A stretch of 64,000 bases of DNA from Hydractinia symbiolongicarpus (lineage: Eukaryota > Cnidaria > Hydrozoa > Anthoathecata > Hydractiniidae). The DNA lies in contig NC_079880.1 of the NCBI RefSeq assembly GCF_029227915.1, positions 994,001 through 1,058,000 of the forward strand. The letters run 5' to 3'. The translations under genes and the position numbers were made by a program. This document shows, piece by piece, positions 43,801 to 53,400 of this stretch. Within the stretch, counting starts at the first letter, position 1. Every line of letters starts with the position of its first letter. The notes under the pieces are model-generated. The model did no database searches. It was given only the letters and a program-made list of their open reading frames with translations, and was not told the origin of the DNA.

Positions 43801-45306
43801 CTTCATTTAAAATTTAGATAAATAAGTCATTCTTTACCGTGGGACCAATCCCAGCCCTTATCGCGCGCTGAAGAAATAGCGACAGTTTCTAAAACTACAT
43901 TTCATTGACTTTCTAACTGTGTCAGTCCGTTTGAGTTACAACGTTTGGGTCACATATTCGTATTAGCGATATTCTTCTGATATTACTAGGTTGCATCGCT
44001 TTTAACAATGAAACGATTTACTGTGGGACTTAATTGAACTGATTTTGGACTATGACCTTATAAATGTAATAAGTGAGACAATTGGACTCCAAGAAATAAC
44101 ATTTTTCTTAATTTGACATGATTGCCGGAACTCAGCGATTACACTGAGCGCTGGGGTAGCACTTAATTTAAAAATTTAGATAAATAAGTCATTCTTTAGC
44201 GTGGGACCAATCCTAGCCGTTAGCCCGCGCTAACGAAATAGAGACAGTTTCAAAAACTACATTTCATTGATTTTCTAACGGTATCAGTCCGTTTCAACTA
44301 CAACAATTGCGTCACATATTCGTACCAACAAGTATTTAGTGATTGTTACCGATATTACTAAGTTGTATCGCTTTTAACAGTGAAACGATTGACTGTGGGA
44401 CTTAATTGAACTGATTTTGGACTATGACCTTATAAATGTAATAAGTGAGACAATTGGACTCCAAGAAATAACATTTTTCTTAATTTGACATGATAGCCGG
44501 AATTCAGCGATTACACTTAGCGTTGGGGTAGCACTTAATTTAAAAATGTAGATAAATAAGCTATTTTGTACTGGGGGACCAATCCTAGCTGTTATCGCGC
44601 GCTGACGAATTAGCGACAGTTTCAAAAATTGCAGTTCATTGACTTTCTAACGGTGTCAGTTCGTTTGAGTTACAACGGTTGGGTCACATATTTGTATTAG
44701 CGATATTCTTCTGATATTACTAGGTTGCATCGCTTTTAACAATGAAACGATTTACTGTGGGACTTAATTGAACTAACTTTGGACTGTGACCTGATAAATG
44801 TGATAAATGAGACATTTGGACTCCAAGAAATAACATTCTTCTTAATTTGAAATGATTGCCGGAAGTCAGCGATTACACTGGGCGCTGTGGTAGCCCTCCA
44901 TTAAAAAATTTAGATAAATAAGTGATTTTTTACTGTGGGACCAATCCTAGCCGTTATCCCGCGCTAAAGAAATAGAGACAGTTTTTAAAAACTACATTTC
45001 ATTGACTTTCTAACAGTATCAATCCGTTTGTGTTACAACAGTTGAGTCACATATTCGTACCAACATGTATTTCGTGATATCTTTCCGGTATTACTAGGTT
45101 GTATTGCATTTAACAGTGAATCGATTGACTGTGGGACTTAATTGAACTGATTTTGGGCTGTGACCTTATAAATGTAAAAGTGAGACAATTGGACTCCAAG
45201 AAATAACATTCTTCTTAATTTGACGTGATTGCCGGAACTCAGCGATTACACTTGGTGCTGTGGTACCGCTTCAGTTAAAAAAATTTAGATAAAGAAGTCA
45301 ATTTTT
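28850..45306. repeat. Diverged, rearranged satellite segment next to the transposon
   Basis: Satellite monomers that differ more from each other than those to the left, with several overlapping segmental duplications. A piece of about 980 bp at 29,857-30,838 recurs at 31,449-32,430 (offset 1,592). About 2 kb starting near 32,390 recurs near 36,940 (offset 4,551). A dimer around 38,300 is repeated 739 bp later. Three monomers are truncated by the same internal deletion (about 30,186, 31,777 and 34,859). The last monomer has AGATAAAGAAGTCAA instead of AGATAAATAAGTCAA and stops in the T-run where the mobile element begins. Confidence 0.85.
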
Positions 45307-45412
45307 GCGGAGAGAAGCGGAGGGCGCGTCAGCGCCCGGAGCGTAGCGGAGCCCATTTCCTCATTAAATAAGCCAAATATAAGGGACGGAGGAGAGTGTA
45401 TAGGATTTCCGC
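45307..45412 (+). repeat. GC-rich 5' terminal block of element 1 (106 bp)
   Basis: This block is base-for-base identical to 57182-57287, although the DNA following it in the two elements is clearly diverged. It contains three GCGGAG words (45307, 45317, 45346) and a perfect 6-bp hairpin, GGGCGC (45322-45327), loop GTCA, GCGCCC (45332-45337). The block begins GCGGA and ends TCCGC, a 5-bp inverted repeat. Repeated short words beside a hairpin are the usual layout of an HUH Rep recognition site, so it may be the element's terminus or origin; that is inference. A separate small foldback insertion at the same place in both copies is possible but less likely. Confidence 0.7.
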
Positions 45413-46986
45413 ACGTATACATCAAAATTTTCAATTTTCGTCAACTTTTTTGACTGGGTTGCCCAGTAGCTTACTGTGGTGATTTTCCCCGTAAATTTAT
45501 GATTCAGCGAGACAAAATCTAAGTTACGGCGATGGAGTTCTTTTGTTATTTTTAAAGATGGGCTAGTGGGGATTTCCAGTTGAGATTAAGTTATCTTTAG
45601 CCATGTAATATATGGTCACTTCAACTAATATCATGTGACTTTTTCTCGGATAACATAGCGCCTCAAACTCAAACTTTCGTTAATCTAAGCTAGCTATATC
45701 GCAGCCGATGGAGGAAGGGCTTGTTCATGAAAACGAAGAAAGGGTATGTTTAGCTCGCTAGTATATCACTATTTTTTACATGTAATGAACCCATTCTTAT
45801 TCTCACTCACACCTAAAGCTAGCTAGCTTAAAACTACAGATTTAGATAGAATAATAATAGAACTTAGATAGCATATAGCTAGCTAGATAGTATAAAAAAG
45901 AGCAAACAGTACCTATGGTTAGCACAAAACTAGCTACAAGGCTAGCATAAAATTAACTACTTAGTTGGGGTAAAACTACCAATGTATCTAGCATAAAATT
46001 AGCTATTTTAGCTGGCATTAAATCAGCAAAATAGCTTGCTAATAGAAATATTCTTTCAGACAGATTTTCTAGCTATAGCTAGCTAGCTTTACATATACTA
46101 ACAGTGAGTGAGATAATTCTACACTGTAGCGTAGGAATGCCCCATCACATAGCTGGTTCTAGCTACAATCGTCCATACAATTTGTTGTCTTTGGCAATTT
46201 TATACCAAAGATCAAGAACCAAAAAGTTTAGCAAAGTCAGCAAAAGAACATAGCTAGCTAGATATTTTGCAGATAGTGTGTTATGTTCTCACTCATGATC
46301 AATGTTTATATAAAGGTATGTCACATGTAATTGTTTACGTTGCTTAGCCATTAAAGGGCAGTTTTTAACATTGAGGGGAAATGGGAGAGCCATCTTTTCG
46401 TGGACGATGGTAGCTAGCTATATATATTGTACACACATCTGGAAATAAACTTTTTTAACCCTGCCGGTGAGCATACATCATGCGGCTCAAGTTACAGAAA
46501 CGAAAATTATTTCAATATATTACTGAGGCTTTTTAAATTCTGAAAAGCGGTTCTCGTGCAATCGTCAACATGTTTTGAAAATCTTCAAATACATTCATTA
46601 TATATATATTTCTTATTTAATTTCCTTATATGTATATATACAAATAATGTCTTGATATATAATTTCTTTTTCTGTAACTTGACCTGAACTTTACACCAAT
46701 GCTGGATATCATGTTTAAGTCCAGCTCTAGCTAGGTACCAAGCTAGCCTAATTTATTGCTATACTTTTGAAGTTTCTGTTCAGTTTGGAATAAGAGCTTT
46801 TTATTCTAATGTCATGAAAACTTGTACTAAGGCGCAGTTTACAATTTATATTAATTGGTCCACCAAGCGTTTAACACAGTTACTTGACCAGCATTTCTCA
46901 AAAGGTTAATTAACTAGGCTGTGTGCTGTAAATTCCTAAGTGTATATAATATTCACCTGTAAAGTTTCGTATATATATATATTTAT
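45413..46986 (+). other. 5' noncoding DNA of element 1, TAGC-rich
   Basis: No ORF worth calling. The segment is AT-rich with many GCTAGC/AGCTAGCTA words, for example around 45,690, 45,825, 45,880, 46,080, 46,250 and 46,420, plus short AT microsatellites. It aligns in patches with 57,288-58,892 of element 2, notably the GACTGGGTTGCCCAGTA word after the terminal block and a conserved stretch around 46,300-46,540. An ATG-initiated frame present at the matching place in element 2 (58,379) is closed here after nine codons, so it is not a conserved gene. Confidence 0.6.
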
Positions 46987-47054
46987 GCCCTGCTGGTCTA
47001 ATGGCTATGACACTCATGCAAATGAGAGATTCAGGTTCAAATCCTGGACAGGGC
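46987..47054 (+). pseudogene. tRNA-like sequence in element 1 (anticodon loop missing)
   Basis: A 68-nt sequence with RNA polymerase III A box (TGGTCTAATGG, 46994-47004) and B box (GGTTCAAATCC, 47034-47044). It can form an acceptor stem GCCCTG/CAGGGC and a T arm with loop TTCAAAT. The anticodon arm is CTCAT-GCAA-ATGAG, so the loop is only four bases and no anticodon is possible. The matching sequence in element 2 is 72 nt. It is therefore a tRNA-derived sequence or SINE head rather than a working tRNA gene. Its presence at the same place in both copies shows that it was in their common ancestor. Confidence 0.75.
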
Positions 47055-47970
47055 TAGGAAAAACATAATTATCTTGCACCTACAACAACCAGGTATTCAT
47101 ATATGATATTAGCTATATATTGAGTATAATAGGTAATCTTTGAGTTGTAGAGGGGGGAGTTACATACATTCATCACTTTAATTTATAGAGCCCACAAATG
47201 CTTTGTTTTTGTAATAGATCTGTCACTTTTTGTTAAAAAGTTTTGTGTTGATGAACCTGGTAGGCACAAGAAACCAAAAAAGACTTTTTTACTAAAAAAT
47301 AATGCTTTTCTAGTTGACTTCTCTAATCATTTCTCTACCTTGACTTTTTAATGTTGTTAGAGTTAGTAAAAATCCATATTCTCAAATTCATTTGAACCAA
47401 GTTGACTTTTAATCTCAAATTTATCAATATATACATGATTTTTTTGTCATTATGACCAATTGTTTAAATCTTATATTGGCACATAATTCTGCTAAGATGA
47501 TTCACTCTATATTGATCTTGTAACAAATTTAATGCCATTTTTTAGGTATTGAACTTGAACTATTTGTACCTCAATATGTTCTCTACTCCTAGACTAATAT
47601 GATACATAGCTTAGACATATTGAGTATACGTAATCTTTGAGTTGTATGGGAGAAGAGTTTCTATTAGGGTGGCTGCCCCTACCCTGCCGTTCCTTTGCCT
47701 TGCCAGCACTTACGTGTCCTAACTAATGCAAAGACATGTAAAAAGACCATTAGCTTCCTAACTAAAGTTAGTGAGCATAAAACTAAATTAGCTGGCTAGT
47801 ATAAAAGTAGCTGAAAAAAAAGAATTGTTCTTGACAGGCTCATATCTTTTGGCTACACATATTATACTGAGTCAACAAATTTTGCCCTGATTAGGAATGC
47901 CTAGCTATAGGATTAAAACTGTAGGCACACGGACGCCGGATATCATGTTTATTTACATCTCAGCAGTTTC
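47055..47970 (+). other. 5' noncoding DNA of element 1 between tRNA-like sequence and promoter region
   Basis: No coding capacity. It contains an imperfect direct repeat of about 55 bp: a stretch around 47,110-47,160 and another around 47,605-47,660 share TATTGAGTATA, then TAATCTTTGAGTTGTA, then a purine-rich run. Much of 47,060-47,690 has no clear counterpart in element 2. From about 47,740 onward (AATGCAAAGACATGTAAAAA and following) the two elements align again. Confidence 0.55.
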
Positions 47971-48685
47971 TGATTGGTCAGATTATAAACAAAAAGTAAT
48001 GTCATTAGCCCGTAAAATATTGCGCCTGAACAAACTGCAAATTTGCTATTTGCTACTATAAATAGTTTTTACAAAAACAAACATTTTTTCCATCGATTGA
48101 TTGGACAAAATGGATCACGTAGATTTTTCCAAACACAAAAATTCTTCGCTTTAATTGGATAAAATAGAACACGTGGTTTAGGCGACGGAAATATACTTTT
48201 CTGGCGCCACTTTTTTCAAACCCTCTGGAAGTTTACCGGAGTGTGTTGTGTTTGTTTGCTGGAACGAAATTGATACTTTCTGGATTATTGGATAAGTATT
48301 ATTTGATAATTTTGTCCGTCTCTTTTGTGTTAGTAAACAAAACACATTCAGCTAGGTGTAAACTGCAGCTAGGTGCATCTTTATATCTGATTTTTTGTCC
48401 CCAGCTGTGTCCCTGCATTTTGGCGTACTATTATATAGCTAGCTAGATAGCTATATCGTAGTAGTTGTAGCTTACTGTTTATATCTTATTTTTTGTCCCC
48501 TGCTCTGTCCTGTATTTTGATTCAAGGACTATAACTACATTGCCACAGTCGGCAAGGAAAAAGATATACTTCTGTTTATATCTGATTTAGGTTCTAACTG
48601 CAGCTAGGAAGCAACCGTAGCATCATAGAAATTGTGCACATTGTAGTCAATTGTAGCATCGTAGAGCAATCAAGACAAATTAATC
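47970..48685 (+). promoter_or_regulatory. Putative promoter and 5' leader of element 1 polyprotein
   Basis: This region stays well conserved between the two elements. It contains TATAAATA at 48057-48064, several inverted CCAAT boxes (ATTGG), and two 23-bp related boxes 54 bp apart: ATTGGACAAAATGGATCACG (48100 onward, box to 48122) and ATTGGATAAAATAGAACACG (48154 onward, box to 48176). The second box ends in an E-box CACGTG (48170-48175). A GGCGCC palindrome follows near 48,204. Around 48,375 and 48,475 there is an imperfect direct repeat sharing a TTTATATCT word and TTTTTTGTCCCC. An in-frame TAG at 48662-48664 closes the frame before the ATG. Promoter function is inferred from motifs and conservation; the transcription start cannot be seen. 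Confidence 0.45.
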
Positions 48686-49297
48686 ATGATATCTGTCCAA
48701 GCATATCGTGCCACTATCGGTTCCTTTTATAATGTAGCTGCTAGCCACTCCAAAAATATTAAAAATGAAACAATGAATTTGCACAGCCATGCAGAAATGC
48801 TTTTTGACAAGGTGGATAATAACAACTTCAATAGTTTTTTGAAACTTTTTATTTCAGTAATTTTCATGTGTTGTCTCAGCTGTAATATCAATCTTGCATC
48901 TTTGAAATTAATGTTATTGTTATCTGGTGACGTTGAAAGCAATCCTGGACCCTTTAATAACAACGATATTGACTTCCAAATATCGCTACAGGAATCTTAT
49001 GCCACCCATCTTCTAAATCAGTCAAATTCTGCTGATCATATAGTTGCTTATGCTAGAAGTATTGGTCTGTCAAATATAACATATCGAGAATTGACAATAG
49101 GGGATGGCAACTGCTTTTATAGAGCAGTAGTACAACAACTTAATCGTCCTGAGATCAGACAAATTGTCTCCCCTGAACTACACTTTCAAAATCACCTCCA
49201 ACTACGAGCAGCCGTGGTCAAATTTGTTCGCAAAAATAGTAACTTAAGCATTTTTCAAAATAACAGAGACTTTTTATCAATAAGTCCTGAAGAGTGA
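48686..49297 (+). CDS. Leader peptide, 2A motif and N-terminal half of OTU domain (segment 1)
   Basis: A 203-codon open segment. Residues 1-50 are polar with no family I recognise. About 51-80 form a hydrophobic stretch with three Cys (MCCLSC around 61-66) that could be a membrane segment or signal. Residues 82-89 are D-V-E-S-N-P-G-P, an exact match to the 2A consensus DxExNPGP, so ribosomes are expected to skip the bond between G88 and P89 and release an 88-residue leader. After a Gln/Asn-rich spacer, D140-G-N-C143-F-Y-R-A-V is the OTU catalytic Cys motif. The segment ends at a premature TGA, which removes the OTU His half in this copy. The part before the 2A motif differs most from element 2, at residues 21-52, whereas the hydrophobic segment and 2A are conserved. 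Confidence 0.85.
   Translation: MISVQAYRATIGSFYNVAASHSKNIKNETMNLHSHAEMLFDKVDNNNFNSFLKLFISVIFMCCLSCNINLASLKLMLLLSGDVESNPGPFNNNDIDFQISLQESYATHLLNQSNSADHIVAYARSIGLSNITYRELTIGDGNCFYRAVVQQLNRPEIRQIVSPELHFQNHLQLRAAVVKFVRKNSNLSIFQNNRDFLSISPEE
48929..48952 (+). promoter_or_regulatory. 2A translational recoding site, element 1
   Basis: These codons specify D-V-E-S-N-P-G-P. The last codon (48950-48952, CCC) is the Pro at which the skipped peptide bond would lie. The upstream Leu-rich stretch (LKLMLLLSG) is like the context that active 2A sequences need. 2A peptides are well known in picorna-like viruses and have been described in some non-LTR retrotransposons and in sea urchin proteins; activity here is inferred from the consensus. 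Confidence 0.8.
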
Positions 49298-50494
49298 GAA
49301 CGCGACTTACAAATTCAGTCAAGGTCTACTGTTGATGTTGTAGAAATTTTTATACGAGCTGCTTCAATAATGCTGGGTGTCAACATTTTAATAACATCTG
49401 ATACCAGTACTGCAATACACCCATATACCCTTATTAGTCCTACTCATGATGAAACACATAATATTGCTGGTGAACAACAAATGGCACATCTATTGACTGA
49501 TGGTACCACTGCTGGTGCTTTTATTTTGCTTGGAAGGGTTAATGAAAATCACTACCAATCCTTGGTCTTTGATGACAATGTGAGCAATCCTTCTGTTCCA
49601 TCATCCACGCCACTTAGTCCATCTAAAAAAATTCCTCGTTTATCATCGAAATATCCTGAAAATATAACCAATCAAAAACCTGGTGAAAAGAAAGTTACTA
49701 CTTTGAATCAAAATCAAGACCTCCTAGTAGAGAAAATAATGAAATCTTATATGTCTACTGCTATAATACCAACAAGAGTTAAGCCTAAATCCAAGCCTAA
49801 ACCCAAGCCAAATTATAATAAAGAACCTGCTTTAAAGCTAAAGTGTCTTCAGTTAAATATTAAATACGAAGAACCTAAAGTTAATGAAACAAGTATCGAA
49901 ACAATAAACAGACACAGGCGAATAAGTTATAGCTGCAAAAAAACCGTTTCTAAAACAGCCATGGATAAGCAGAAAAATGCTAATTTGAAAAAACCACCTG
50001 CCTGTAAACGTACATGTGCCCCGCCACCTAATACACTTCCAATTATTACACACAACCAGGTGAATAATTTACCAACCACACAGTCAGTGCCTACAATTGT
50101 CACAGACAACCAGACCACTGACCAAGATCAAATTTATGGAAATGAAACCTCCACCATTCATCAAAATCCTGATGTTGTGGCAGCTGTTATACAGTTTGAG
50201 GAAGGTGAGAAGTTACATAGCTTGGCAACCTGTAAAACTTGTCGTGAAACCCGGCCAGTATTTCATGCTACTCCCCCTATCAGTCCTACTGCAGAAAATG
50301 AAACAAAACCAATTACGGTAAAGCCTTGGAAAATTTCCAGCGATGAAAGGTGTGACAGGTGTCATCGGGAGAGCCTTAGTCGTTTTAAAAAGAATGTAAC
50401 AACACCTGCTAGATTTTCCGGTATACTGTCAGTTGATGATGATGATTTGGGCCCATTACACGATAACATCCGCCATAACGATATGCATTTTTAA
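49298..50494 (+). CDS. C-terminal half of OTU domain, Lys-Pro linker and CxxC pair (segment 2)
   Basis: Continuation in the same frame between the two premature stops. The first in-frame ATG is at 49370, so an independently translated product would lack the OTU Cys. N-H-Y-Q-S-L (His at full-frame residue 289) fits the OTU catalytic His region. Next comes a low-complexity basic linker with alternating Lys-Pro (49781-49810), which may act as a nuclear localisation signal. Then a long Asn/Thr/Pro-rich stretch follows. Near the end C-K-T-C (50231-50242) and C-D-R-C (50351-50362), about 40 residues apart, could bind zinc. Asp-rich DDDD follows. The closing TAA is a nonsense mutation relative to element 2. 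Confidence 0.75.
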   Translation, partial: ERDLQIQSRSTVDVVEIFIRAASIMLGVNILITSDTSTAIHPYTLISPTHDETHNIAGEQQMAHLLTDGTTAGAFILLGRVNENHYQSLVFDDNVSNPSVPSSTPLSPSKKIPRLSSKYPENITNQKPGEKKVTTLNQNQDLLVEKIMKSYMSTAIIPTRVKPKSKPKPKPNYNKEPALKLKCLQLNIKYEEPKVNETSIETINRHRRISYSCKKTVSKTAMDKQKNANLKKPPACKRTCAPPPNTLPIITHNQVNNLPTTQSVPTIVTDNQTTDQDQIYGNETSTIHQNPDVVAAVIQFEEGEKLHSLATCKTCRETRPVFHATPPISPTAENETKPITVKPWKISSDERCDRCHRESLSRFKKNVTTPARFSGILSVDDDDLGPLHDNIRHNDMHF

Positions 50495-53400
50495 CCGGTA
50501 CCACCATATCTTCAAAATTTGACCATACTGGAAGTAGCATTGATTCGTCGTATCACTGTTATCATGAATATACACCTCCTGCGATATGGCATGCTTGCAT
50601 CAAAAGGACATTGTATCAGTTTTCCTCAGAGAATGCAAATTGCTAAAGAATTGCCATCGTTACCATCTCAGGTTGGAATAGTGGTTATTAAAAAAAAAGG
50701 AACTCGAAATTCAGTTCAACAGTATACTGTGCAAAGGGGTAAAGTTGAAAATGCATTACGAGGGCTGTGTTTTGGATACCCAGAAGGTGGCACTGAATAT
50801 CCAGATACTAATAGTGAACATCTATACAATGGCTCTGATCACATTAACAAACCTTTAAAAGGACGCTACTTTCAGTTCCTACCGAATGAGTACTATAAGG
50901 ATGTTTCGATAAAATATGACCGCATTCAAAATTTACCAGAGATGCGTTCTGAATTACCTGGCTTGCCTGTTGTTGAAATGCCACATATTATACCAGAGGA
51001 AGACAAGGGTCCTGCTGAAAATCAATTTCTGGAAAACTTACCTCAAGATGATGAAAGTATAACCCGTTCTGGTTTAGTTTGTCCACTTAAATCTAAAGAT
51101 GCTGACAAAGAGTTGCGAACAATACTGCAGAAGCTCTTGGGCTCTGAGGATGCAGTAAATCAAGCTCTTGAACATGGCACAATTGCGAATGCAAATTTGG
51201 AATATACACGAGAGCAGCCTATTCGAGAATTAAAAACTCCTGGTTTTTTTACTATGGCATACCCAACTGTTTTTATTAATGGAAATTGTGACTTAACGGT
51301 TCCAAGGTTGAGTAAAATTAACTTTGAAGAATACATCGAACATATATATTATTGTTCTGATAATCGTGTAGCGCGTCATCCATACTTAAAATTTTTCTTA
51401 TTGAATATGCGCTTACGAATGCAAGCACTACAGCAGGGTAGCTTTCTTGTTTCCCAACAATTAAATGATGCACATCTCACAATTGCTGAACTGAGAGATA
51501 ATTTACAAAATGACGATGATTCAGTTCCACGAAAAATTATTAGTATTGGAAAAAACCTGGTGAATACTGATCCATACTGGAGAGACCAAAAAAAAAAAGT
51601 GGATGCTCTATTGTTTTTCAGACGAAAGGAGTTTGGCGATTTACCGGGCTATTTTGATACCACCAGTTGTGCAGAATTCCATTGGAAACCATTACATGAA
51701 TTACTTATTAAGTATCATGCCTTAATAAACAATTTAAACGAAGATACTGTGCGGCAACAAATGGAAAACGACAGCAAATTCAAGCGGGAAATGATTCTAC
51801 AAAATCTTCATATCGTCACACAGTATTTTGATGCAAGGACTATAAATTACTTTGCCACAGTCAACAAGAAAGTGTTTCAATATAATGATAGTTGGTGGCG
51901 ATATGAATTCGCTAAAGGTCGAGGTGAGATACATGGTCACGCAATTATATCGTCCTCTAAACTCGCTCAAAAGGTCAAAACAATCATGGATGGATTGTCG
52001 AATGATGTACCTGACTCACAAGCATCCCAAACTGCTGCACAAGAACTTCAAAATTGGTTGCAAACCACAAATGAAGACAGTGATGACATTTTTTCACCCA
52101 TATTTACTTCACTGCATCCTGCTGGGGGGAATGAAATTATAGATACCTCTGGAATTAGAACTTGGGTTCCAAACAAAAATCAATGGCCAACACCAGAAGG
52201 GAGTCAAGCTCCTCCAGACCATAACCCATTGGCGCAAGAACTTGCAGATGTCGCTAACCATGAAGGTGGTATAAGAGAGCAACATACTTATCTTGTTAAT
52301 AGAATAGGTCTCCATAATTGTAATTCCAGTTGTTTGCGTTATCGTCGTAAGAATAATAAGGAAAAGGATACCGCTCCAAAAAAGTACTGTCGTTTTCATT
52401 TTGGTGATCTTGATCCACAAACCAAAAAAACAAGTGGCAAAGAGATTCATCCTTTTCATGCTGTCATAACAAAAGGGGAACATCCTAGATATGAGGGACC
52501 ACGCGATCATCCTCGCCTCATGATGCATGTTAAAACACGTCTGCTTAGTTGGCTAGCAAATTGTGACAGTCAAGTCATTATCGATCAGGATCTTCTGGCT
52601 CTTCAAAAATACATTGCTGGTTATGCTTGCAAGGGGGCAGCCTCAACTGAAGATTTGGTACATGTTTATCGGCATCTCATTGAAAACACTGCTGATGGAA
52701 GCACTGTTAAAAATTTGGCTCAACGACTACTTCAAAAAATTGCTGGTCTAGTAGATGTACCAGGTGCTGCGGCAGATTTTATTAATAGTGGTGGCCGTTT
52801 GACTAGATGTACCAGGAATTTTCGATACATTGGTATCAGTGGCTTCCGAGCATTGGATACGTCTGGTGAAGATGGAACCGTTACAAAGAATAGCACATTG
52901 GATAAATACTTGAGCGATAAGCGTAGAGAAACTGAGCTAGAAATATCATTATGGAACTGGAGCAAGAAATGTAATTGTACCTGCAAAGTAGATCACGTGC
53001 CAGTTTTTACAGGAATATCTACAAAACCTGTTTGGCCTGTTACTGAGGACTATGCAAAAGCTATGCTCGTTATATTTTCTGTTGGAACGTGGCATAATAC
53101 TGAAGAATTGAAGGGACAACATGAGTCATTTGCTGCTGCTTTGGCTTCCTTTGTTCAAACTGAAAACTGTCCCCCTATATTAATAGATGCATTGAAGGAG
53201 GCTAAACAATCATTTGATAAAAAGAGTGAGAGAAAACAAAGTCACCCTCGTGTAATCAATAATGAAACCGATAATCAGTCTTCATGTCAATCATCACAAT
53301 ATACAGATGCAAGTTCTCAAAGTTCCCAAAATTCAGTCATTGCACAAATGAACATAGGCAGAGCGATAATGAGAGATATTGCAAGGCATCACGTTGCTGA

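Larger units (their letters stand above)
1..45306. repeat. Tandem satellite array, ~367-bp monomers in 734-bp dimers
   Basis: Head-to-tail tandem repeat filling the first 45 kb and entering from the left edge, so its full length is unknown. Each monomer starts near a word of the form CTGKGGGACCAATCCTAGC and ends in AGATAAATAAGT plus a T-run. Dividing length by monomer size gives about 120 copies. Two monomer types alternate over most of the array. No gene, tRNA or transposon interrupts it. Arrays of this size with higher-order structure are typical of centromeric, pericentromeric or subtelomeric heterochromatin; which one applies cannot be told from sequence. I did not recognise a named satellite family, and saw no sequence I would call a CENP-B box. 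Confidence 0.97.

Noticed and set aside
1-45306. CRISPR array or similar spacer-repeat system
   Set aside because: The whole 360-370-bp unit is conserved, with no short repeat separated by unique spacers.
46987-47054. Functional tRNA gene
   Set aside because: The anticodon loop has only four bases here and eight in the element 2 copy, and the D stem is imperfect.
48243-48446. Hydrophobic 67-codon frame upstream of the polyprotein, with a counterpart at 59787
   Set aside because: It starts with GTG, not ATG. Its sequence similarity reflects the conserved 5' leader, and the C-terminal part shifts frame between copies. It is more likely untranslated leader.
50519-50521. TTG as start of the RepHel protein
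   Set aside because: Not a likely eukaryotic start. In element 2 the frame is continuous from far upstream, so the apparent start only follows element 1's premature stop.
52109-52528. 139-codon minus-strand ORF in the Rep region
   Set aside because: Shadow of the Rep coding frame, which has the full set of expected motifs; the antisense frame is shortened in element 2.
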